A program made the translations under genes and the position numbers. Positions 53,619-64,000 of a DNA stretch of 64,000 bases are shown here, one piece after another (the stretch's first letter is position 1; every line of letters starts with the position of its first letter). Origin of the DNA: Apus apus (taxonomy: Eukaryota > Chordata > Aves > Apodiformes > Apodidae); the NCBI RefSeq assembly GCF_020740795.1, contig NC_067282.1, positions 147,174,858-147,238,857 on the forward strand, in the 5' to 3' direction. The notes below the pieces were generated by a model. It was not told where the DNA came from and did not search any database. It saw only the letters and a program-made list of their open reading frames with translations.

Positions 53619-56600
53619 GTAAGTCTACAACACCTCTATTCTCTTTCATTATCAAGTGCTTCAAATATAATACAGAAAACTTTTAGGCAAATCAGATTTT
53701 GGGGGATTTTTTTTAGCTTTTTAGAACAAGTTGTTCTAAAATGAGAATAAAAGGTTTTTCAAAAATCCACACTTGCTTTCTTACACTGGCATAGTATTGG
53801 CTTGATTTTCTCTGCATAACTACTTTATAGCTTGTGCATAGTAATTTTTTTCATGTCAATGTTCTTGAACAAGAACTTTGGATTCATAAATCATCTTAAG
53901 TAAGGGATATATACCTCCATGTTACATACTATAAAACACTCCAATAGCAGCAACACCCTTTATGTAAACCTCTGCTGCAAATTAAGGAAATGAACCTTGA
54001 AATATTTGCACGAGTGAGGAACATTACCCGTGTGAGTTGTCCCACTGACCTCAAAGAGGCTTCTCAAAGGAGTGAGAATTTTCTCACAATAGTAAATGAT
54101 TACGGTAATGCCTCCGTGCCTGCAAAATACAAATTCCAGGAGGATGTATATTCTATATAATCACTGTATTTATCTGGGATTTTCTGACTATGTTGATAGA
54201 ACCAGCCTGGCCTTTTCTGGCTTCTGACTGAAAACTGTTCTTGCAGATTTTTCCTGAGCAAGACGTACTGGGCCAGGCTTTTGAAGACGCGCTTGAAGTC
54301 CTGCAGCAGCACTCTGCCAGAGACATGCAGAGCTCACCAGGTAAAAAAAGACCATTATTCCATTTCATTTACCACTGTGTATTTTTACAGGAAGGTACAG
54401 CTTGAAACACGTAGAGGGGAGAGTAATTTCCCAGAGATGGATTAACGGACAGCAGAGGGGTATGTTGGGAGGATGGAAAGGGGGAAGAATTTCTGGAGGG
54501 TTTCCACCCCTCCACTAGCATCGCTGAGAGTGATGGGCATCTTTCATGTCACAACACAGAGAAACTGACAGTCCCTGCTCAACCTTCCCCCCAAAAACTA
54601 GTCTTGGTGCATTGAACTCAAATTTCCTACAATCAGAGGATGTATGACCATAGTGCAACAGCCATTTTCCACTTTTAATGTTTTAATTGAAAAATTCCCT
54701 TCTGTTACACTGTGAATAAACTCATAAAATGATGAATTTCAGTGAAAAAAACAGAAAGAAAAAAGACCAAGAGTTGAACAGTTTAATTCCTAGAATTACT
54801 TTTTTGCATTAAAATAGAAATGTTAATATTTTTTTTTTGCAGAAATGATAGTTTGAACTTGGATAATACATAGAAAAATGTTTTTCTTGGCTCCAAAATT
54901 TTTCTGCTTGACAAAAATGAAAATACAGGCAAACTGTAAATTGTTCTAGTTCAGGCAAGATTTTAGCAATTTAATTACTCTAAAATTTGAAATCTGTATT
55001 TGGTGCTTTTACATTGTAAATAGAAATGGAAAGAAGGGAAAATAAGAGGCTACATCACATACCCTCTAAGTCCAGAACAAAACACCTACTGTCTTCCTTG
55101 TGGAATGCACTTCATACAAGGAAGTTTATTTACATATTGTCTATTGTAAACTGAAAGGTAAATAAGACCAATGGGACCATATCTTTAGCTGTTGTTAATA
55201 AATTTTCAGCTCCTCTGCACTGGTAATTTCCATATGCTAAAGGACTTGCTATATACAGTTTCTTACATGTTCTTGCCTGTACCTGTCTTAGGGCCAGTGG
55301 AGAGAGGCATTAAACACTTGCAGCTCAATGTTTAGTATGTCCCACAGCTGCACCCACATTTCCACGTGTACCCTCTAAAATCTCATGACCACTTGCAGTG
55401 CACAATTTATTCCAAGTGCCTCAGTCTGGTGTTCTCCTCTGCTTCTTTTAAACATCCAAAGGTCTTGGGTTCCTTCCATGACATTATTTCAGGTGGTAGA
55501 GATGCTGTGATGTTCCTTCACTTCATTTATGATTGGACACTCTGACTTACACTGTACTAATGGCCTGCAGAACTATAATACACGTATGATGGTGGTCTGG
55601 AATTATCCCATTCATTATATTGGGTGATTTGGCCCTCCCTTTTCCATTAACCAAGCTACCCTATGATAGTATGAAATATCTTAATTTTATCCTAACAAAT
55701 ACTGCTTTTCATCATGAAAGCAAACAAAACCAGCCCAAGATCAGCAGTAACAGTACAGATTATGTTGGATAACCTGCAGATAAGAAACGTCTTGACTGTA
55801 GACTTTACTATCTAGGAGGCAGCCATCGGATAAATGCAGCTGTTATATTCTCTGCCACTGGGTTTTTCCCCTTTTCTCCCTCTTACTCAGTTTTTGCTCC
55901 ATCCTCCCAACTCTCAGGTTACAAAAGCTGTCTGACTGTTATCAATCATCACCACCACCCCCGAGCAAGCCCCAGCTACTCTGCAGCACCACCTACAGAG
56001 GACCCAGGATATAGCTGGAGAAATGTGGTCGTAAGTGAACTGGTAACTGCTAACGCAGTCAGGCATAGATAGAAAATTGCCTGCCTATTTGTGACTTCTA
56101 CTACAAATTGTTATGCTAACTCTAACAGAAATTCAGTCTGGCCAGGGGTGATTCAGATGAAACTGTGTTGGGAAACAGTTGCAAAACATGTTTGATAGTC
56201 TCGTTTTAAGATTAATCTTAGCTGTTTGCCTCTAGTGCTCTTCTGTGGTTCATCATGTAATATGACAACTAACAAACCTGCTAGAACAATAGGAAAAAGG
56301 GCTTCTTTCTATTACCTGGGAACAGGCAGAGAACAACTTCCAACCTCAGCATAGCTTCTGCTGCTGAGAGAAAGTGCCATGCCTTTGGTTTCTTCCCTAG
56401 CAGTTTGCTTTAGGAGTGCTGGAAAGACCAGCACTACCTGGATTCTGAGTTCATATTCAGCCAGCAGAGTCCATAATCATTCTTTAAAACACTGGGGATG
56501 TGGCCTCCAGGAGTGATGGACAGTGGATATTGCAGGGGAGATTATTTCAGGTAAATGGATTCCACAAAAGCCATCAGATTTTTTACCAGCAGATTAGTGA

Positions 56601-59600
56601 CAACATGACACAGGAATTACAGATTCTGTAGGGGCCACTGTCCAGGTGACCCTCGTGTTTTACTAACTCAGGAAACAGTGTCCACTGCCTCTCCTCTTCT
56701 TCCAGCAAAAGGGCTGACAGTTCAGAGTGAGGCAATGACTTTGTTTTCTATCTTGATTTCTCCCCTGGTGAGCAGTCCTTCCCACTGGACATGAATTCGT
56801 GCTGCTTGTTACTGGTACAGTACACTGCATGCCTTCGTGGCTGAGAAAAGTCTTTCATGGGTGATGAAAGTGATGAAAGGTTGCCTTTTGAAGGTTTCAG
56901 GCAATTAATTACTACAAATTTATTTTTCCTCAGAGAATCTATTCTATTAATAACTCCTTGTTATCTTCATTCTTGAAGAGCAGTGCAGTGGATTTTTATG
57001 CAGATGAGACTCTCTACCATACACTGCAGAATACTCCAGAAAGCCAAGTGATGCCTGCTGCTGCTGGCCAGCCAAAAGCAGGAAAAGGTGTGTAGAAAGA
57101 CCCTATCTTGATACGTACATTGTAGTACTTCTAAAAAACCTCTTGATAAGTGATGCTTTCTCTTTTTCCTAGTTTTTGGGGTTTTCTTTTAACAGGAATA
57201 AATAAGGTAACATTTAATAGTAACTAGAATACAATCTCTAGTGTTCAGTTCCTGTCTGCCAAATCTCATAAGGTAAGATAAATCTGTTAACATCTTATTC
57301 TCTCCTCTCGTTTAGTATATGGAAAAAACAGCCACAGATGTGTTTCACTCCAAATCATCCGGGATGATGTCATATGCAAAGTGTATCTAGCTATTAGCAA
57401 AATCTTTACTCACTGCAATAACTTATTTTATGTGGTCCCACAAGGACTGGATTTTTTCAAGGTGTTTCACACATGAGAATATTTTTGCACCTGATTTTAT
57501 GCCTGTCTTTCTTTACTGTTCAAACTACCTCTTAGCTTTTCTCACTTCTAATTTGCATTTTTAAATCTATTTTTGTGCTACTTTTGGTTGACTTTACTTG
57601 AGTGGATATCTCTTTTGCAAAGAATACATTGGGTGACATTGGTCATTACATTAATTTATTTGTTTGTTGTGTTCATTCTGTCTTCTTCTTGGGACTCAGC
57701 ATCCTTTCTATGGCTCTGCAAGATGAGGTTTCCATAGCTTCCACCCTGAGCTTTTGTACCTACTTTTGACTGTGGGGTCTCTTTGAGTAGCTTCCTGGTT
57801 TTGCTGCTTTTTGAAATCTCCTTCTCTCAACTTTAACCACATGGTGTCAGTTTTTGGTGTAATCTCTTCCCATTGATGCTGAACACTCTGGCTTCTGTTG
57901 CTTAATAGCTACTACTCCTGCTACTACAAATTCCTGGGGACGATGGCAAGAGTGGCCTCTCCTTTTAAGTCCTTTACTTCTAGTGCTTGACAATCACTGC
58001 AAATTAAAATCTTTCAATCCAGAAATGGTACTTTTCTAAGTCTTGCACAATGTTGCACTGGGAAATTTTACATATCAGTGTTTGAATTTGCTTTCAGTTG
58101 TTACTGCTCTGTTAAACGTAATTTTCTATTTCGTCTTTCTTTAACATTATTATCAATCTCCTTTTCCAGAATACTATACTGCATACATTTTCAGAATGAC
58201 TAATTATTCTTATGGGGTGTTTTTGTGTCCTTTTATGGGTTTTATTTGTGTCCATGGTGATATTCCTGCCAGAAACTATGGTTTGGGGGATTATTTCCAC
58301 TATTTTTAAATAAAATAAGTCCTCTTGCCTTCTTGATGTGAGAGGCTTCCTGTACACTAACAAGTAGTGTGGTCCTTTAAGAATAAATCTGTAGATGAAA
58401 CTATCAGTACTGGGGACCCAAAGCCTATGCTGAAAGTGTTTCACAGGGTTTTATTTAGGGCAAGCCTCTGGACTTGCCTCAAGGCTAGCCTCAAGTTCTG
58501 AAAGCCTCAGTAACTTAGATATGCTTACGGAAAGCATCTTTGCATTAGGTTTGCTCTCAAAGGAGTCCAGTTAATGCACCTCAAGACCATTCCATCATCT
58601 GGACTAAAGCTAAGTGAGTGGAGGCCATCAAGAGAAGTACTTAGAAGTACACCTGAATTAGACACACACAGAGAGAATTAGGCTTCCTCCGTACAATTCA
58701 GCACAGAGATCTAATGCAGATACTCTGACACACCTTCTGGAGGAACCTCCAGTGACCACAGAAGGAACCTGCAGACACCTGCTAGCTTAGACTGATGTTT
58801 AGGGCCCAGTAACAAACTTACACAATGAGGTGCAGTACAAAGACCTGTGAACTAACCCCAACTCAAACTGATGCATTCACACCGTGTATCACTAAGAAGT
58901 GTTTACTGTGACCAGGCAGTGCCCTTCACTGGTTTGCTTTTACGCTTCTCATCTTTTTAATACTACATGTACTTATAGTCACAGGCCAATTTTTATTTAG
59001 GTAATGAAACTTTATTATTTTTTTGGAAAGTACCTCTGATTTCAGGCTCTTCTTCTTCCTAGTCTGACTGTCACTTCTCTCCTCTTTCCTTACCACCAGA
59101 TGCAGAATTACTGTCATCCCTAACAGATGTCTTGGCTTGACCTCAGTGTTCCTTAGCAACTGTCACTTTTCCCCTGTTCCTAGTTTAAAATAGCCACGCA
59201 AGACAAGGTTTTACGAAGTTTAGATGCAGCTGCTTGTTTCCAGTTTGGTTAAAGTGGAAGCCGTTCTTCTGCATAGACTCTCCTTTCTGCACAATGTTCC
59301 TCTTTGTCTTATACTCTTCAATTCTTCCTCCTCACGGCAGCTTCTTGGTCGCCCTCGGCTTTGTGAAGGGAACTAGAAGTACTTCAGAGAGAGGGATCCA
59401 CAAGACCTAAGTGGAACTCAATAAGCCTCATTAGTAAACTTCAGTTTGAGAGCTGACCCTGTGGGGAGAAGCACTTAGTTAACTGACAAGGATTGCAGTA
59501 CTGAGCTTTTTTTATTCTGTGTGGGAGTGCAAGCTGACAGTTCTGCACATTTTTAGGAAACTACAGTGCACCAGAAGGTCTAGCTCCTTATTGACTAGGT

Positions 59601-60605
59601 GAGGTTTATGGTTCAGAACTGGCTTGCTCTTTCCACTCACCCTTTCTTACATCAGAGACTACCTTGCCTCTGCAAAACATTCTTGAAAAAAAACCTGTCA
59701 AAATTGAGTCTTCTCATGGTCTTTGAGTTTTGATTAAGAAGATAAAGCATTTATGAAAAGCCACTCAGACTGGCTTTCCAGGATGTAATTTCCTGAAGTG
59801 GGTTCCTTGACCATGCACCTGCACAGCATGTGTCTGAAGACTGCTGAAAGTGTCTTCTGAGAACTGTCACACAGTGAAGTCACCAAGCGTTTGTCGTGAT
59901 TCCCAAATCATCTGCTCTTGAAGCTCTTGATGACCAAATCCCTTCTGTCACCACAGATCTGTATGTTTCGGAACTATCACTCAATTTTCTGTTGCTGATC
60001 TTCTGTTGAATAGTTTATACTGATCTTTTAATTTGCGACGGGGTATTAGGTTTACTTGCGTTTTTGCCTGTAAGAACCTTTCCAGGAAAAAGACAACTGC
60101 TCAACTTTTAAAACAGGTATGAGTTCTCTTCTGACCTTTTGTACTTTATTTCTTAATAGGCAGAAAAAAACTTCGACTGTTTGAGTACCTCCATGAGTCC
60201 CTGTATGATCCAGCTATGGCAAACTGCATCCAGTGGGTAGATAAGCCCAATGGTGTCTTCCAGTTTGTCTCCAAAAACAAGGAGAAACTAGCAGAGCTGT
60301 GGGGAGAAAGAAAGGGAAACCGCAAGATCATGACATATCAGAAAATGGCCAGAGCACTGAGGAATTACGGAAGGACGGGTGAAATAATTAAAATCCGAAG
60401 GAAGCTGACATACCAGTTCAGTGCTGTTGTTTTGCAGAGACTTGCTCCATCTTACTTCTTGGGAAAAGAAACAGTTTGCCATCCCTATATTCAGTCCAAT
60501 CAAGAATATCAGTGTGCAGATGACTGGATCAGTTACAATAATTACATGTATAACAACAGTTATGCATTACAGCATGCTAAACAGCTGGACATGTCTTTCA
60601 CATAA
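53592..60605 (+). CDS. SPIC: Transcription factor Spi-C, complete, five coding exons
   Basis: CDS segments 53616-53618 (ATG), 54247-54340, 55918-56030, 56979-57087 and 60160-60605 sum to 765 nt, and all phases fit. The protein is 254 residues, near the mammalian length (about 248). The N-terminus [20 protein letters not shown] matches the Spi-C acidic start, and [13 protein letters not shown] matches its central part. Residues about 111-193 form a complete ETS domain: [43 protein letters not shown] and recognition helix [10 protein letters not shown] with both Arg present. The family binds GGAA (PU-box) DNA in the nucleus. It directs red-pulp and iron-recycling macrophages and is haem-induced in mouse. 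PU.1 and Spi-B are excluded by the Spi-C-specific N-terminus and by the C-terminal tail after SYFLGKE. Confidence 0.95.
54247..54340 (+). CDS. SPIC: SPIC exon encoding residues 2-32
   Basis: Acceptor ttcttgcag, donor gtaaaa. Encodes [20 protein letters not shown] then [11 protein letters not shown], the acidic N-terminal region. Ends in phase 1. Confidence 0.92.
55918..56030 (+). CDS. SPIC: SPIC exon encoding residues 33-70
   Basis: Acceptor caactctcag, donor gtaagt. Encodes [20 protein letters not shown] then [19 protein letters not shown] run of four His is present. Ends in phase 0. Confidence 0.9.
56979..57087 (+). CDS. SPIC: SPIC exon encoding residues 71-106
   Basis: Acceptor ttcattcttgaag, donor gtgtgt. 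Encodes [20 protein letters not shown] then [16 protein letters not shown]. The phase fits only if the exon starts at 56979, not two bases later at the second AG. Confidence 0.88.
60160..60605 (+). CDS. SPIC: SPIC last exon: ETS domain and C-terminus
   Basis: Acceptor tatttcttaatag. Encodes residues 107-254 with the whole ETS domain, then [13 protein letters not shown] and a Tyr/Asn-rich tail, with TAA at 60603-60605. A single exon for the ETS domain is usual in the Spi subfamily. Confidence 0.96.
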
Positions 60606-61800
60606 GCAGGCCTTTGTGACATAGTAATAAGTCCCATCACATAGGTTTTTCTTTAAGATATTGTAAACACACACAGAGGAGAGTTTTAAAAATTACATTG
60701 GCCTAGTTTTGTTACTTTTAAAGTTAATGATAAATGGTCATTGACTTTTGAAGAAAACAGCAGCTATAGGGCACATTCTAATTTCCATGACTTCAATCAG
60801 AGGAATTAACTCAGATTCAAGCTGGTATATCCAAGATCAAGATCAAGGCTTTTGTCTGTTAGTGGACATCAAAGATCCTGTCCTGACAACTCTCACTGAA
60901 AGTTTTATGCATGTACCTAACATTTCCAGTCAGAATTTAAATGCTGTTGTACCATAGCACATGCATTCCCTAATCAGCTGGGTGCATGGGGATTAGAAAG
61001 GGAAGAGATTTGCCAACTGCATGAAGCTACTGTCTGCTTTTTTCATCAGTGTTCTTTGTTATGAAACATATTCTGAATGAATGCCTGGCTGAAGGATTGA
61101 GTCCACATGAAGGTGCACCTGTTGGCCAAGCTGTTAATCCTTAATCACTTAAATTAGCAAATCTTAGCACATATCCTGACATATGGTATTAGCATTGCCA
61201 GGTGCACATTTCACTGCTGGCAGTGGATTCATTAGGAAAGTGGCCATACCGTGAGAGGGTTAGTAAAGGATTATGCTTTTCATGAAGTTCTTCCTCCACT
61301 AATATGAGAAGCTGCACTTCTATCCAGCAGTTCTGTACTCACCTAACAAATATAGCTTTGTTATTTGTAACCGCCTTTAGAGTTATAGCTGTATACATTT
61401 AAATACAAATTCGCTTCTCAAGTTATTTTCCTACATGGGAACGTAGCTGAAAGGCTCAGTGATTTTACACTCTACAGGGAAGAAGGACTAAGTCTAGGTA
61501 AAAAGAGAATACTAGCCCATTTTCTCATACTTTTGTTACCTGATAGACTTTTATCACCATATGAATTGGCTGTTATGCCAAAATCCTTCCATTCAATTGC
61601 ATTAAATTCTGAGTTCTGTATTTTGCTTCTAGTGAGTGCAGGCCCAGATATTAATAAAGAGAAAACTAATTTCTAGGCAGAGTTATAAAGGGTAGCCTGA
61701 GATGTTTGATGAAATTCGCTTACTTTGTTAGTTACCCCTTGTCCCTTCTTACTTGCACAGGGATATCATTTTATGTAATAAACACAATGCAACACACTCA
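60606..61800 (+). other. SPIC: SPIC 3' UTR
   Basis: Two AATAAA hexamers follow the stop, at 61653-61658 and 61777-61782. A 3' UTR of about 1.05-1.2 kb is inferred. Confidence 0.6.
61777..61782 (+). terminator. SPIC: Candidate SPIC polyadenylation signal
   Basis: AATAAA about 1.17 kb after the stop. An alternative AATAAA lies at 61653-61658. Confidence 0.5.
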
Positions 61801-64000
61801 GCTCCAGCAAAATTCAAGGTTTTGAGTTAGTTCTTTGTTAAAATTAAAGATGTGTACTCTTAAAAATCTGAAACATATTAAATAGCACTAGAAACAGTAC
61901 CAAATTTCAAGTCAGTGAACATTGCCAAAATAAGAAGGTCATAACCTGTCTTGTTACTATTTAATTTTTAGTGTAGTGTCCTGTAAAATACAAATATAAC
62001 TACAAAATAGATACAAGAGTACTTCTGGTCTTACAGAACGGAATCTGGATCTTCCTGTAACACTGAAAGCAGTGAAAATTAAACACTTAAAAAGGACTGA
62101 GGTCTTTCACTTAGGATGCCTTCACTCTGTGAGCACATACGTAAATACAACGTTTCAAATGTCACAATGTACATAAGTTATCCAAGAATCTGCACAAAAT
62201 ATTTACAAGGCTGGTAACACACACTGGGTTAAGAGTCTGTTTTGTGTAAAATGCTTACTTTATCAATATGCTTAGATTCACTATCCTCAGCCTCATCTAC
62301 TTGTTAAGGAAATAAATAGTTATTCAGAATCTGTGTTACCTTTCTGACTTAGGTATAAACATTAGCATTTGCCTCCTGGAAAACTGGTAATCAGGTGAGA
62401 TGTTAGAGCTGCATCTGTAAATACAGTACAGAACTGAAAGAGAAGAGCATAAGGGCTAAGAAGAACTGAAGGAAATTCAGGCAAAGAAGAAATGAGGGAA
62501 TAATTACATCTGTGGCTAGGAAGAGACAGATATCAGCCACAGGAGTAGCCGTAGGGACTGACCGTTGTAGAAAGAGATTTATTTGAAAAAAGGTAGCCCC
62601 CTGCCTTTCTGCCCACCCCAATCAAATGTACCTGGAGAGATTTTAGAAGCACCTACTGTAGTTCTGTGGCTATACAGAAGGACATTGCAATGCACTGATA
62701 TTGAGCTTACGTACAGAGAAGATTCTTGGCTGTTAGGAATGCTTTAACCTAGCAAAGATAAGTTAAATCATAAGTAAAAGCACAAGATTACCAAATACCT
62801 GAAGCTCAGATTTAGACTTTCTGAGGTCTGAAATAAGGTGTATCTTTCTAACTGTGCATTTAACCACTGAAACAACACACCAGGGGTTGTGGATTATTTC
62901 TCAACATCTTTAACCTGAGATTATATCAATTTCTAAGATATACAGTACTGCAATCAAGTCATAGCCATACCACGAAGACACAAGACTGACTGTAGGAAAC
63001 TGGACTCCTGCTAGTCTTGGTATTTGCAGGATCTTGTCACATAACTCTGTCTAGGAAATTCGAGGCTACATGTGGAGACAGTTTCCTTTCTCATCCCTTG
63101 TGCTGACTTTGCAGCCTGGTTTCTGCTCAGACGTGGCAGACAAGATCAGAGAGTCCCAGGTGAGTGCTGGGCCGATGCCTCTTCCCAGAACACAGCTCTT
63201 GTTTGCCCAAGAGACCTCAGGTAGGGTATCATGTATTGTGTATCTGCTGTGCTCCAGCGTTGTCTTCTGACGGAAGCTCACTGTGCTGCAAGCCAGCGTT
63301 GGCCTGAGTTGAGGTTGCACTTTGCAGGATAGAGCTGTGTCTCTTTGGCTTGGGGGTGGCCCTGAGCCCGCAAGATGGCACTCAAGGACAGCTATTCCCA
63401 CCGAATTGGTGACATTCCAGGCCTCCTGATCATTTGTTCTCTGCACTTCTCTTTTGTTGTTGGTTTGGGGTTTTTTTCCTTCTTTTTCTCCTTCATGTTT
63501 AATTATTTTCATCCTCCTGCACAGTGCTGCTGCAGATGTGGCAGAAGTAACACTTTTCTTTTTGAAGTTATTACCAGCTCAGTTCCATGTGTGGGAGATA
63601 CAGAAAATGCCGTGACCAAAATGATGATGTGAAACCCACAAATTAAGGCAAAAACATTATGTCAGCAAATCCACAGCTCTGTGTCAACTACCCTGGACAA
63701 CAGTAATTTTCACAGCTGCAACTCAGCGTCTTCTTCAAAATGTGTGTTGGCAGTGGCTTCCAACATTGCTGAGAGTGGTACATGAAGAAGACTTCGTGAA
63801 AGAGACAGAACCAGACTATCTTTGTAACATATTTTATCTACCCCACCTTTCCCGGCCAATACCATAATTGCATTTATATATTTACCCTGTTTAGCAGCCC
63901 CAAAGCAGGAGAGATTCTTAGCTTCCAGCAGAGAAGTTATTTGATCTTAATTAATTTGATTCAAATTACACTCCAGTGATTTTTTTTTTTTCCCTTTGGT
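61801..64000. other. Downstream intergenic region
   Basis: No gene was recognised. A 45-nt exon-like interval (63115-63159) with acceptor tttgcag and donor gtgagt exists, but no family could be assigned. The T-rich end of the window is unremarkable. Confidence 0.5.

Larger units (their letters stand above)
53619..60159 (+). other. SPIC: SPIC introns
   Basis: Introns 53619-54246, 54341-55917, 56031-56978 and 57088-60159. No mobile element was recognised. The 3.1-kb last intron holds only short ORFs without similarity (for example 58112-58444 on the minus strand). Confidence 0.75.

Noticed and set aside
60146-60503. Minus-strand ORFs opposite the SPIC ETS exon
   Set aside because: Antisense shadows of a strongly conserved coding exon.

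Overview
The window is nuclear DNA from a vertebrate, almost certainly a bird. It has spliced genes with GT-AG introns, a CR1 LINE with the typical 3' tail, and several solo LTRs of avian ERV type (terminal motifs such as TGTCCTGG and ACCCACCACA). A CpG island sits at one promoter. The exact species cannot be read from the sequence. There is no prokaryotic-style operon or CRISPR array, and I recognised no tRNA or rRNA gene.

Layout. Positions 1-4790 (+) hold the last three coding exons of TBXAS1 (thromboxane A synthase, CYP5A1), including the haem-Cys motif, stop codon and polyA signal. Positions 4790-12950 are a convergent intergenic gap with simple repeats, a solo LTR (10497-11035) and a 5'-truncated CR1 (11143-12460). 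Positions 12990-28842 (-) hold a complete PARP12. All 12 coding exons join in frame to 665 residues with five CCCH fingers, WWE-type domains and an H-Y-I mono-ADP-ribosyltransferase domain. Its introns carry five LTRs and a G-rich minisatellite. Its promoter lies in a CpG island with a strong ISRE about 90 bp upstream of the ATG. Positions 28900-52000 contain no recognised gene. They do contain a dead R2-class retrotransposon (about 33130-34690, -), two short CR1 tails, an 81-bp tandem duplication, a possible orphan exon (38285-38445, -) and an LTR-like block. Positions 53592-60605 (+) hold a complete SPIC (Spi-C, ETS family), with five coding exons joining in frame to 254 residues. A candidate non-coding first exon ends at 52140. 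From 60606 to 64000 there is SPIC 3' UTR and intergenic DNA.

How the genes relate. TBXAS1 and PARP12 converge, while PARP12 and SPIC are divergent and about 25 kb apart. From family knowledge, all three act in myeloid or innate-immune biology: eicosanoid synthesis, interferon-induced antiviral ADP-ribosylation, and red-pulp macrophage identity. In human, TBXAS1-PARP12 lie on 7q34 and SPIC on 12q23, so this order crosses a mammal/bird synteny junction. The most unusual features are the dead R2 copy outside rDNA, the ISRE, the G-rich intron-1 minisatellite, the PARP12-SPIC junction, and an unidentified exon-like ORF in the gap. I found no clearly new multigene system.
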